A DNA stretch of 7,894 bases from Acidobacteriota bacterium. GTDB taxonomy: Bacteria; Acidobacteriota; Aminicenantia; UBA2199. The DNA is taken from assembly GCA_021817755.1 (NCBI GenBank), contig JAKAGC010000160.1, positions 1 to 7,894 of the forward strand, read 5' to 3'. Of the stretch, positions 1 through 7,041 are shown piece by piece; position 1 is the first letter of the stretch; every line of letters begins with the position of its first letter. The notes beneath the pieces were generated by a model. It searched no databases and was not told where the DNA came from. It saw nothing but the letters and a program-made list of their open reading frames with translations. The position numbers were made by a program, and so were the translations under genes.

Positions 1-1424
1 GAAGCAAACACCCTCGGAAAATCGATAAAGAGATGACCAAACCCTTTCTTTTCAAATACCCCTGAAAGTGCTTTGTACTCTTTTCCATCCGTAAGGCATG
101 CCGCCTTCTTTGCTCCTACTCCCAACGCTTCTATTAACGATTGATAAGATGTTCCTACCAATAACCATTTATCCGTCAAACAAAAAGCCGGTGTCCCCGG
201 TTCCGTAGTATAATAGATCGTCTGTTTTTTATTTCCCGGGTCCTTTTCACTACTCATTGGATGAGCCGGATTATTCATCAGCAATTGAAGGAATGAAATA
301 ATTTTATTCTGCTGAGATGAATTCATCTTTTTTAATGAAAAGCCAAATACCCCGTTTATTATTTTCGGATCCCCCGCATCCTGAAAATTTTGTACATAAA
401 AAAAGAACCGTTCACTGAAAAAGGGAATGAGGTCTTTATTTAAATCCAGAGAAATTTTCTTTTTAATCTCATTAAAATAATCCAGATCTTCCAATAATCC
501 CAGATAGTACCCCGGAGTATAGAGGCCTGAAAAAGCCATAACCGGTTCTCTCGGAATAATATCCCCCACATCTTCCAACGTCCCTGATTCTGCCGCTTTG
601 AATCCCGGGTTTGCAATCATATACAAACCATAATACTCGACTTTGTCACCCAGGTCCATATTGATTGCCAGTTCCAGTTTTTCTTTATTCAACAGGTTTA
701 ACAATTTACTAAATTGAGATGCCATGTCGATACGGCATTTAAAATTCCCGCCTTCTGATTTATGATAGTTCTTGAAAAATTCAGATCCACGAAAGGGAGT
801 TGCTATACCCTCTTTCGACTGTTTACCCATTATTTTAATTAAATTATCTTTATTATTGGAAATAATCAACTGCTTTTTCGTCATCACATGATAAAGCGTA
901 TTATCCAACCATTCCGTTTCCAAGAAAGTCATATTATCTTTTTGGATTTCCTTTGATTTCTTAGTACTCCGGGCGTAAAATTCTCCCAGCTTAATCAGGG
1001 TTTGCAGTTTCGGATCCACATCGATAACAACAACATACTGAGTATCTGCCTCTTTTTCAAATAAATTCCAAATCAGGATTTCCATTGGGCAGGACAGCAA
1101 ATCCCTTATGTAATTTTTATCCAGTGAAAACCCCATCTGCGTCTCCAACTCCGTACTAAGCGTCAGTAAACCTATGAATTGGTGAGACAACTGAAAATCA
1201 TTCCAAAAAGAAGTTCCCATAATTTGTTTCATATACGGATTATTTTCCATCCAAGAGGAAATTCCTTTTTCAAGAAAAATTTCAACATCCGGGGAAGTTT
1301 TAGATTGAGTGCCCGCAGCCCCCTCCTGTGCAACAGATAAAAACGGGAGTACAGAGACCATTAAAATGAGGATTATAATAATTTTCCCATATCCTCTAAG
1401 GTAGCTAAAAGAATTTTTTCTCAT
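1..1424 (-). CDS. Large exported protein, DUF3352-like (partial, 3' end missing)
   Basis: Reverse-complement translation is open from ATG at 1424 to the window edge, giving 474 complete codons without a stop; the C-terminus lies outside. Residues 1-32 form a Sec signal peptide: a basic start (MRKNSFSYLRGYGK), a hydrophobic core (IIIILILMVSVLPFL) and a likely signal peptidase I site after SVA, before QEG. There is no lipobox cysteine, so the product should be periplasmic or secreted. The mature part mixes strands and helices and has no catalytic motif that I recognise. A late segment (FCLTDKWLLVGTS, followed by a helix) resembles the repeated 'displayed value, then lookup' pattern of DUF3352-type proteins of unknown function; this is a weak family guess. 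The start is supported by GTGAGGT six bases upstream; an ATG four bases earlier hits a stop after seven codons. It is transcribed divergently from the phosphodiesterase gene. Confidence 0.85.
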   Translation of the reverse strand, partial: MRKNSFSYLRGYGKIIIILILMVSVLPFLSVAQEGAAGTQSKTSPDVEIFLEKGISSWMENNPYMKQIMGTSFWNDFQLSHQFIGLLTLSTELETQMGFSLDKNYIRDLLSCPMEILIWNLFEKEADTQYVVVIDVDPKLQTLIKLGEFYARSTKKSKEIQKDNMTFLETEWLDNTLYHVMTKKQLIISNNKDNLIKIMGKQSKEGIATPFRGSEFFKNYHKSEGGNFKCRIDMASQFSKLLNLLNKEKLELAINMDLGDKVEYYGLYMIANPGFKAAESGTLEDVGDIIPREPVMAFSGLYTPGYYLGLLEDLDYFNEIKKKISLDLNKDLIPFFSERFFFYVQNFQDAGDPKIINGVFGFSLKKMNSSQQNKIISFLQLLMNNPAHPMSSEKDPGNKKQTIYYTTEPGTPAFCLTDKWLLVGTSYQSLIEALGVGAKKAACLTDGKEYKALSGVFEKKGFGHLFIDFPRVFA

Positions 1425-1454
1425 CCATTACCTCACAATATTTCTATTTCCTAA

Positions 1455-1483
1455 ATTGTATGGAATTGCGATAACTTTTGCAA
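1455..1483 (-). promoter_or_regulatory. Sigma70-type promoter of the exported protein gene
   Basis: On the minus strand, a -35 box TTGCAA (1478-1483) and a -10 box TACAAT (1455-1460) are separated by exactly 17 bases. Each box matches the consensus at five of six positions. Transcription would start near 1448, leaving a leader of roughly 25 bases that contains the GTGAGGT ribosome binding site. The assignment rests on sequence match and position only. Confidence 0.65.
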
Positions 1484-1517
1484 GAGGTTTTCTATTGAAT
1501 TTTTAAATATAAGAAAG

Positions 1518-1546
1518 TGGAGATTTTTTGCTTTTTATGGTAAAAT
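1518..1546 (+). promoter_or_regulatory. Possible extended -10 promoter of the phosphodiesterase gene
   Basis: TAAAAT (1541-1546) is preceded directly by TGG, giving an extended -10 motif (TGN before the -10). A weak -35 box, TGGAGA (1518-1523), lies 17 bases upstream. Transcription would start around 1552-1553, only four or five bases before the ATG at 1557, so the message would be almost leaderless. This agrees with the lack of a Shine-Dalgarno sequence at usable spacing before this gene. It is inferred from sequence alone. Confidence 0.35.
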
Positions 1547-1556
1547 TAATCGAGAA

Positions 1557-2051
1557 ATGAATACGACAAAAATAGCAGTTATGTCCGATTCGCATGATAA
1601 TACGGACAATATTGGAAAAATCGCCACTATCGCCAATGAAAGAGAATGCTCGTATCTCTTTCACCTCGGAGATATCGTTACACCTTCCACAGCTCAAAAA
1701 TTAACCGCATTTAAAGGGATAGTCCGGGCCGTTTTTGGAAATTGTGATGCCCAATTTTCCGGATTGAAACGCGTTTTCAACAATTTCGGCGGTGAAATTG
1801 AAAGACCCCCTTACTCTTTTACCCTGGAAGATAAAAAACTAACCCTCATGCATGAACCTTACCGGCTCCAGGAACTTATCGACTCAGGAAACTCCGATTA
1901 TATCTTTTACGGTCACCTTCATAAAGTCGATACCCGGGAAGTCGGAAAAACCATGGTTTTTAATCCCGGTGATGCCGGAGGTGGAGTTAGAAAACCATCT
2001 TTCCTCATTATATCTCTTCATTCCGGGGAATATGAATTGATAGAGATTTAA
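1557..2051 (+). CDS. YfcE/MJ0936-family metallophosphodiesterase
   Basis: This 164-residue protein has the full metal-ligand set of the small calcineurin-like phosphoesterases: SDSHDN (Asp11, His13), HLGDI (Asp39), GNCD (Asn62, Asp64), MHEP (His99) and GHLH (His120, His122), followed by the usual NPGDAGG turn near residue 136. Length and motif order match the YfcE/MJ0936 family of cytoplasmic, two-metal enzymes (often Mn2+), which hydrolyse phosphodiesters in vitro and mostly have no settled physiological substrate. No signal peptide or membrane segment is visible. The start at 1557 keeps the beta-strand leading into SDSH at the correct N-terminal distance. No good ribosome binding site precedes it, only CGAGAA directly abutting the ATG. 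The next gene begins 63 bases downstream on the same strand with no visible terminator between, so co-transcription is likely. Family assignment is strong; the substrate is unknown. Confidence 0.93.
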   Translation: MNTTKIAVMSDSHDNTDNIGKIATIANERECSYLFHLGDIVTPSTAQKLTAFKGIVRAVFGNCDAQFSGLKRVFNNFGGEIERPPYSFTLEDKKLTLMHEPYRLQELIDSGNSDYIFYGHLHKVDTREVGKTMVFNPGDAGGGVRKPSFLIISLHSGEYELIEI

Positions 2052-2114
2052 AGCCGTGGAACCCGATACGCCTTCTAACAAAAAAATCCATCCCATATAT
2101 ATAGGTGAGTTACA

Positions 2115-3344
2115 ATGAATTATTTTATCTTTTTTCTTCTTTTCCTGGTAACGACCGTTTTTTACATGCTCGAAGTCGCTTTTAAAAGCTTCTCACGTAT
2201 TTCTTTGGCCGGTTTCCTGGAAGATTTTCCTAATGAAAAAATAAAACAATTCGATTTTATTAAAAAATACGAACAAATATTACACGCCCTGCGTGGTCTT
2301 GCGTTTTCGCTTCAATTAATTCTCTTTATTTTTTCATACATTATCATTGTCGAGGATTTTATTAAATCCAAATCCATCGCCATGATTATTTCCATTGCTG
2401 CGTTTGTTCTTATCTTCAATGTATTACTCTACACGTTTTCTTTCTCTAAGCGTGAAGCCATCCTCAGGAACCTTATTTCTCTTGCACCCATCGCCCTTTT
2501 TATCTTCTACCCCATCAATATTTTCTTCTATCTCATTGCTAAAAAAGGGAATGAGGAAAATCAAGATGAGGACGAAGAAAATCTCACTGAAAAAGAACTC
2601 GAAGTCTTCCTTGAAGAAAGCACGAAAGAAGGTGTACTTGAATCCGAAGATAAAGAGATGCTTGTCAGCATCCTTGAATTTAAAGATACTCTTGTCAAAG
2701 AAATAATCACTCCTCGCGTCGATATGATATACGTTGATATTCATACCAACCTCGATGACCTTGTAAAAAAGATCAATGAAGCGAAAAAATCCCGCTACCC
2801 TGTTATTTCAGGACGAATCGATAATATAGAAGGTATTATTCTTGCCAAAGATGTCTTCGATTATTGGAATAATAAAGACAATTCCCATTTTGAAATTAAA
2901 TCCATATTAAGAAAAGCCTTCTTCGTTCCTGAAACCATGCGTATTCTCGAGCTCCTCAAAGAACTCCAAAAATCAAAACAGAAATTCGCCATTGTTGCCG
3001 ATGAATTCGGCGGTATCTCAGGACTTGTTACAATGGAAGATATCATCGAGGAAATCGTAGGTGAAATCCACGATGAATACGATGACGACACCGAATCCAT
3101 TGTCGAAGAAAAAGATCACTTTGTCGTTAAAGGCGATACCGATATCTACGAATTGAATGAGAAACTTAATACAAAAATCGAAGAAGACGAAGATTATCAA
3201 ACCATAGCCGGACTTATCAGTTACGCCCTCGGAAAAATTCCCGATAAAGGAGATCAGGTCACCATTGAAGGCATGATTTTCGAAGTCGTGGACATCGATA
3301 AAAACAGGATCAAAAAAGTACGAATCCATAAACAAATACCTTGA
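2115..3344 (+). CDS. CNNM/CBS/CorC_HlyC-type membrane protein (HlyC/CorC family)
   Basis: This 409-residue protein has a membrane N-terminus with about four hydrophobic segments (roughly residues 2-20, 61-79, 88-110 and 118-141). An acidic linker (about 146-160) and the helix LTEKELEVFLEES lead to a CBS pair. CBS1 starts at ITPRVDMI (198-205) and CBS2 at about 268-318, containing FAIVADEFGGISGLVTMEDIIEEIVGEI. A C-terminal CorC_HlyC domain follows (about 335-406: FVVKGDTDIYELNEKL, then YQTIAGLI). This is the architecture of the old 'hemolysin C/CorC' family, linked to Mg2+ and Co2+ homeostasis. The first transmembrane domain is divergent: the usual FxSASE and G-N motifs are not seen (FYMLEVAFKSFSR and FSLQLILFIFSY stand in their place), so transport activity is uncertain. 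AGGTGAG lies five bases before the ATG. It sits between a phosphodiesterase gene and era; a HlyC-like gene next to era occurs in several phyla. Confidence 0.93.
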   Translation: MNYFIFFLLFLVTTVFYMLEVAFKSFSRISLAGFLEDFPNEKIKQFDFIKKYEQILHALRGLAFSLQLILFIFSYIIIVEDFIKSKSIAMIISIAAFVLIFNVLLYTFSFSKREAILRNLISLAPIALFIFYPINIFFYLIAKKGNEENQDEDEENLTEKELEVFLEESTKEGVLESEDKEMLVSILEFKDTLVKEIITPRVDMIYVDIHTNLDDLVKKINEAKKSRYPVISGRIDNIEGIILAKDVFDYWNNKDNSHFEIKSILRKAFFVPETMRILELLKELQKSKQKFAIVADEFGGISGLVTMEDIIEEIVGEIHDEYDDDTESIVEEKDHFVVKGDTDIYELNEKLNTKIEEDEDYQTIAGLISYALGKIPDKGDQVTIEGMIFEVVDIDKNRIKKVRIHKQIP

Positions 3345-3413
3345 TTCTCCCCTACTCTACTTCTATTGCAGCTAAGTTCAACTGTTGTATTAATTATCTA
3401 TTCCACTTTTTCC

Positions 3414-3442
3414 TTTACCTCTACCCATTATTAGTATATAAT
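3414..3442 (+). promoter_or_regulatory. Sigma70-type promoter of era
   Basis: A perfect -10 box TATAAT (3437-3442) has a four-of-six -35 box TTTACC (3414-3419) at 17-base spacing. The predicted start near 3449 leaves a leader of about 27 bases with the ribosome binding sequence AAGAGA (3465-3470), five bases before the ATG. It lies in the 131-base spacer after the CNNM/CBS gene. I see no terminator in that spacer, so read-through from upstream could add to expression. Confidence 0.55.
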
Positions 3443-3475
3443 CTTATATTACATTATTAACAAAAAGAGAAACAA

Positions 3476-4366
3476 ATGCCAAGAAAAAAACAAGAAAAAA
3501 AACACTCCGGTTATGTGGCACTTATCGGCAGAACAAATGTCGGTAAATCCACCTTTTTAAATACCATTATGGAAGCGAAAATATCCATCGTTTCCAATAA
3601 ACCTCAAACAACCCGTAAACAAATCCTCGGAATTCACACCACTCCTCGTGGACAAATTGTCTTCTTCGATTGCCCCGGTGTTCATGTTCCTTATTTCAAA
3701 CTCAATGAAAAAATGATGAAAGATGTTCATTCTTCCCTTATGGATGCAAACCTCATCCTTTATTTCATCGATATCGCAGATAAAAAGAAAGATGATTTCA
3801 TCATGGACCTATTGAGACAAACCGATAAACCCATTTTTCTCATTATCAATAAAATCGACAAGTTCAGTAAATCAAAAATACTCGAAGTTATAAATACAAC
3901 TAAGGATATCCATCCATGGGCAGAAATCGTTCCTATTTCCGCTAAAAACAATATCAGTGTCGACCTCCTCCAAGACCTTATTTATAAGTATCTCCCTGAA
4001 GGTGACGGTTTCTATCCCGAAGAGGAATCCACTCTCCAAACCGAAAAATTCTATGTATCCGAACTCATCCGGGAAAAACTCCTCAACCAGGTTGAAGAGG
4101 AACTCCCATTCACTACAACTGTCCAGGTTGAAGAACTCACTAAAAAAGAAAATGTAATCTACATCAGGGCAGAAATTTATGTCGAAAGCCCTTCACAGAA
4201 GAAAATCGTCGTCGGAAGAAAAGGAAACATAGTAAAAATCATCGGTCAACTTGCTCGCATCGATCTTGAAGATTATTTCGAGAAAAAAGTATTCATCGAC
4301 CTGTTTATCAAGGTCGTCCCAAATTGGAGAAACTCACCCGGAATACTTAGCCAGCTCGATATTTAA
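3476..4366 (+). CDS. era: GTPase Era, 16S rRNA-binding 30S assembly factor
   Basis: This 296-residue protein is the usual length for Era. The GTPase domain shows G1 GRTNVGKS (18-25), G2 PQTTR (43-47), G3 DCPG (65-68), G4 NKID (125-128) and G5 SAK (155-157). The C-terminal KH domain (about 200-285) contains the nucleic-acid-binding loop GRKG (247-250) and ends in FIDLFIKVVPNWR, a characteristic Era tail. Era is an essential or near-essential cytoplasmic GTPase that binds the 3' end of 16S rRNA near the anti-Shine-Dalgarno sequence and acts as a checkpoint in 30S maturation. G3 normally reads DTPG; the Cys here is a modest departure. The start is set by AAGAGA five bases upstream and by the short basic extension (MPRKKQEKKHSG) typical before the first strand. 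It follows the CNNM/CBS gene and converges on the propeller gene, with 14 bases between the stop codons. Confidence 0.97.
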   Translation: MPRKKQEKKHSGYVALIGRTNVGKSTFLNTIMEAKISIVSNKPQTTRKQILGIHTTPRGQIVFFDCPGVHVPYFKLNEKMMKDVHSSLMDANLILYFIDIADKKKDDFIMDLLRQTDKPIFLIINKIDKFSKSKILEVINTTKDIHPWAEIVPISAKNNISVDLLQDLIYKYLPEGDGFYPEEESTLQTEKFYVSELIREKLLNQVEEELPFTTTVQVEELTKKENVIYIRAEIYVESPSQKKIVVGRKGNIVKIIGQLARIDLEDYFEKKVFIDLFIKVVPNWRNSPGILSQLDI

Positions 4367-4388
4367 ACAAGGATCATTCCTTATTTAA
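4363..4388. terminator. Shared inverted repeat at converging gene ends (possible weak bidirectional terminator)
   Basis: TTAAA (4363-4367), one unpaired base, AAGGA (4369-4373), loop TCAT, TCCTT (4378-4382), one unpaired base, TTTAA (4384-4388). Two five-base stems separated by a C/A mismatch fold around a four-base loop. The repeat includes the era stop codon (4364-4366) and the stop of the minus-strand propeller gene (4381-4383). It is A+T-rich and lacks a strong GC stem with a long U-run, so termination is plausible but weak. Confidence 0.35.
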
Positions 4389-5442
4389 TATCTTCTACGT
4401 AGACTTCCCATTCTTCATCTTCGCCGTCTTCCACCATCCGAAGATAATAATATTTGTCTTTGTAAATTGAGAAGAATTTCTTGTCGCCCTGCATCTGCAC
4501 CAGGAAATCTACTTTTTTTGCCGATGGCAGGAACACTTTTTTCAATGTATTTCCTTTTAAATCCATCACGATAAATTCATCTTTACCATCTTTTACTTTG
4601 TATGTCTGTACATACAATTTATTCCCGTCTCCCACAATATATTGAATGGCAGGATAATCATCCGGGTAGATTACCTTGGTCGTTTTCATGTAATCGTTTA
4701 CCCATCCTTTACCATTCGCTTTAATCGCTCGCTGCATCGATGGAATTTGTAAAAAATCCTCGAATGCTTCTTTCTTTTTTTCCGAAGGAACTGGAATTTT
4801 ATCATACGGTTTTCGGATATCGTACAATTTCTTCCCTGTCACGTCAAATGCTTCTATTACAAATCCATCCGGGCTCTCTTCAATGAAAAGTTTATTCCCC
4901 AAGATCGAATAATACAAACCATCAGGCATGGCATACAATTTATCCTCATAGGTGAAAAACCGCTGTCTGTATAACTCCTTTATTTCTTTCATATCTCCGT
5001 CACAGAGACTTACCACAAAATAGCTTTGTCCTTTTTCTCCGTAAAGGATTTTCATAACCGCATAATTTTTCCCCAAAGGTAGTGTTTGGATAGCTCCCGG
5101 GTATTTCTTAACTTCCTTAATAAAATCCCCGTTCCTGGAAAACCACACCACTTTATTACGGCTCTCACCGATTATACAATCAGGTAACACTGAGATTACG
5201 ATTGTCCTTGCCGGATCTGGATTAAACTCACCTGGTCCTTCACCGTGCTTCCCAACCACCTTTTTCAGCTTCAATCCCTCAAGAGAGTAAATATAAAACT
5301 GGTGTCCTTGAACGACAAATAGTTCATTCCCATAGACCTTCATCATCTGGGGTTTTAAAATCCCTTCCAGCTTACCCAATTTTGCTCCTGAGAGGAAACA
5401 GGCCATACCCGTAATCATTAAAAAAGTAATAACTCGTTTCAT
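4381..5442 (-). CDS. Exported six-bladed beta-propeller-like protein
   Basis: This 353-residue protein has an N-terminal export signal (MKR, then VITFLMITGMACFLSGA). Cleavage is likely after SGA near residue 20; the lone Cys15 has Gly rather than Leu/Val at -3, so a lipoprotein is less likely. The mature chain is rich in short strand-turn-strand units such as KVYGNELFVVQG, FYIYSLEGLKLKKVVGK, GNKLYVQTYKV and FIVMDLKGNTLKKVF. It also carries GKHGEGPGEF (64-73), a sequence typical of six-bladed propeller proteins (NHL/TolB-like relatives) common in Bacteroidota and Acidobacteriota-type genomes. These are usually extracytoplasmic, ligand-binding or scaffold proteins; no enzymatic residues can be named. 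It lies 158 bases downstream of the GT-C-like membrane gene on the same strand. AAGGAG is 12 bases from this ATG, longer than ideal. The gene is intact; its function is unknown. Confidence 0.88.
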   Translation of the reverse strand: MKRVITFLMITGMACFLSGAKLGKLEGILKPQMMKVYGNELFVVQGHQFYIYSLEGLKLKKVVGKHGEGPGEFNPDPARTIVISVLPDCIIGESRNKVVWFSRNGDFIKEVKKYPGAIQTLPLGKNYAVMKILYGEKGQSYFVVSLCDGDMKEIKELYRQRFFTYEDKLYAMPDGLYYSILGNKLFIEESPDGFVIEAFDVTGKKLYDIRKPYDKIPVPSEKKKEAFEDFLQIPSMQRAIKANGKGWVNDYMKTTKVIYPDDYPAIQYIVGDGNKLYVQTYKVKDGKDEFIVMDLKGNTLKKVFLPSAKKVDFLVQMQGDKKFFSIYKDKYYYLRMVEDGEDEEWEVYVEDIK

Positions 5443-5460
5443 TTTACATTTAAGCTCCTT
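5440..5460 (-). promoter_or_regulatory. Ribosome binding site followed by an ATG-TAA start-stop before the propeller gene
   Basis: AAGGAG (5455-5460, minus strand) is followed after five bases by ATG TAA (ATG at 5447-5449), and after one more base by the true ATG (5440-5442). The Shine-Dalgarno is thus ideally spaced for the one-codon frame and 12 bases from the real start. The real start is kept because it alone gives an intact signal peptide. The arrangement may lower or couple initiation, but this is inference. Confidence 0.4.
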
Positions 5461-5515
5461 TTAAATTTTTTAGAACACAAGCCTCACCATCAACTTTTAA
5501 TGGAGACTGATAGTT

Positions 5516-5530
5516 TGCTTTTTAAAAGCA
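5516..5530. repeat. Short inverted repeat between membrane and propeller genes
   Basis: TGCTTTT and AAAAGCA are inverted around a single central T (5516-5530), foldable as a six-base stem with a three-base loop. It lies in the 158-base gap between the two minus-strand genes. No U-run follows in the direction of transcription, so it is not a standard intrinsic terminator. It could be a weak pause site or binding site, or chance in A+T-rich DNA. I see no small gene and no convincing promoter elsewhere in this gap. Confidence 0.3.
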
Positions 5531-5600
5531 GAAATTTAATACGAAAAAATCCATCGAAAGTTTTACCTTAAAACCATTGTATTGAAATAAAAGAGTTCAA

Positions 5601-6986
5601 TCAGGTGTTGTTAATGAAATCCATATCCGGGAAGTAATACGCCGCTGCTGAATCCGTTTTCTGTACATTCCCTGTACGCCGGAAATCCATATATTGCTGT
5701 ATAAACATATGACGATGTTCTTTTTGATAACATCCCGGAATAGACCCTATGGAAATATGTTTCGCATACCCGCAGCATAACCCGTAAATATTGAACAAAA
5801 CCAAACCAAACAGTAATATCCCTATTGCAATGGCCCCCTTATTCCATTTTTTATGAAGAGTCCCCCACACATCCAGGAAATAAATCAGAAGAGCCATCAT
5901 CGCAGGACCAAAATAACGGGGGAATCCATCTCCGCCATGTCTGGTTATCAAAAAACCAAAAAATATTAATACTCCCCAAAACATTACCAATATTCCAGGC
6001 AAATGATTGATTAACAATTTCCTCCCATTACGGATAAGAATTATAAATGCGGCAGGAATCATCAAAAAAAATGGCCATATCCAGGGGAGGCGTGCCACGA
6101 ATGTATCCATCCAGTTTAATGGTGATTTGATTCCAAATTGGTATATCACTTCAAATCCCTTCACATAATTATATGGGTCCATGAGGTAATGAAAAAGAGA
6201 ACCGCTAATTACTCCCAATAGTCCCCATACCGGAATTTTCCCCAAAGGTTTAATTTTACTAGTCTCATCTCCATTATCATGATTACGAATCAGCCCAATA
6301 ATCTTTTTAAACGCCCATAATAGAAACAAAGCACTTCCAAAAGCCATCGCCCATTCATTTTTTCCCATAGCTGCAACCCATCCCCCACTAAACCAAAGCG
6401 TATACATTAACATCTTATGTTGAACCCGGAACCCCCATATTAATAGGAATGCCGAAGTCCCTATTAGCAGCACTCCCAGGTTCCCATCGTAGAGAGTTTG
6501 AACCGCTCCACCCACCATAAGCCCGCTTGTTCCTATAAAAGCCAGTAGTCCCAGGGGAATTAAAAGTTCCTTTATACTCATCTTTTTCAACCCGTTCAGG
6601 TTCAGTAACAAAACAAGCAGCATGGCGAGTGCATAAAAGCTATAAAAAGGAGTACGAGCCATTACTGTTTTATCGTGGAAATTTAAATGTGAAAAATTAA
6701 TTCCCCCAGTAAATGGCCGGATAACATGGCTTAAAAACATGTAAGGTAAAATAGGGTGACGCGGTGCATCCCATTTATCAATCCCTTTTTCTCTTCCGAT
6801 TAATAAGATTTTGCTCGTATCATTAAACTCGGTTTTCCCGTTATCTACTGCAAGGTAGGCGAACATACCTTCTTCTCCCATTAGCAGGTTCGATAAGAAA
6901 GGAACCGGTGTAAGTATTACCAGTAGCCAGGAAAAAATGATTACAATAATTCCGTGACGTAAGTATGATTTATTATCTTTCCCCAT
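5601..6986 (-). CDS. Polytopic membrane protein, putative GT-C fold glycosyltransferase (ArnT/PMT-like)
   Basis: This 461-residue protein has about ten or eleven hydrophobic segments, the first at about 12-30. After the first segment comes GEEGMFAYLA (37-46), placed like the acidic DE/EE motif in the first periplasmic loop of GT-C enzymes such as ArnT and protein mannosyltransferases. WDAPRHPILPYMF (72-84) resembles their PP-L-YY-like loop, MARTPFYSFYALAMLL (109-124) the conserved Arg before a membrane helix, YDGNLG (166-171) a loop acidic residue, and GKNEWAM (208-214) the usual Lys-containing turn. Such enzymes move a sugar from a polyprenyl-phosphate donor to lipid, glycan or protein outside the inner membrane. 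The chain is shorter than ArnT (about 550) and ends in a soluble tail of about 55 residues with Cys (LCCGYAK, PGCYQ). The start has GTGGGGA upstream with little room for alternatives. Donor and acceptor are unknown; the fold call is inferred from motif order. Confidence 0.85.
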   Translation of the reverse strand: MGKDNKSYLRHGIIVIIFSWLLVILTPVPFLSNLLMGEEGMFAYLAVDNGKTEFNDTSKILLIGREKGIDKWDAPRHPILPYMFLSHVIRPFTGGINFSHLNFHDKTVMARTPFYSFYALAMLLVLLLNLNGLKKMSIKELLIPLGLLAFIGTSGLMVGGAVQTLYDGNLGVLLIGTSAFLLIWGFRVQHKMLMYTLWFSGGWVAAMGKNEWAMAFGSALFLLWAFKKIIGLIRNHDNGDETSKIKPLGKIPVWGLLGVISGSLFHYLMDPYNYVKGFEVIYQFGIKSPLNWMDTFVARLPWIWPFFLMIPAAFIILIRNGRKLLINHLPGILVMFWGVLIFFGFLITRHGGDGFPRYFGPAMMALLIYFLDVWGTLHKKWNKGAIAIGILLFGLVLFNIYGLCCGYAKHISIGSIPGCYQKEHRHMFIQQYMDFRRTGNVQKTDSAAAYYFPDMDFINNT

Positions 6987-7041
6987 GATTTCCCCACAAA
7001 AGTGTTGTTACAAATCCCCCTTTAATTTAATTTAGAATATA

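Noticed and set aside
1478..1506. TTGCAA read as a plus-strand -35 for the phosphodiesterase gene
   Set aside because: TTGCAA is its own reverse complement, but no acceptable -10 lies 16-18 bases downstream on the plus strand; the extended -10 at 1538-1546 is a better candidate.
1503..1697. 64-residue minus-strand ORF antisense to the phosphodiesterase start
   Set aside because: It covers the conserved SDSH-coding region of a strongly supported gene on the other strand, has no family-like sequence and is a shadow frame.
3018..3335. 105-residue minus-strand ORF inside the CNNM/CBS gene, plus similar ones at 2424-2744 and 2861-3100
   Set aside because: They are antisense to CBS and CorC_HlyC domains whose reading frame is conserved; the residue mix (Phe, Ser and Ile runs) is typical of antisense reading of acidic, Lys-rich genes.
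3345..3475. Possible terminator or small RNA between the CNNM/CBS gene and era
   Set aside because: The only symmetry seen (AGTTCAACT) is very short and no T-run follows a stem. The region is explained by the era promoter.
5443..5600. Possible small gene or riboswitch between the GT-C-like and propeller genes
   Set aside because: No ORF of useful length with a ribosome binding site is visible, and the only symmetry is the 15-base repeat at 5516-5530; nothing resembles a known riboswitch.
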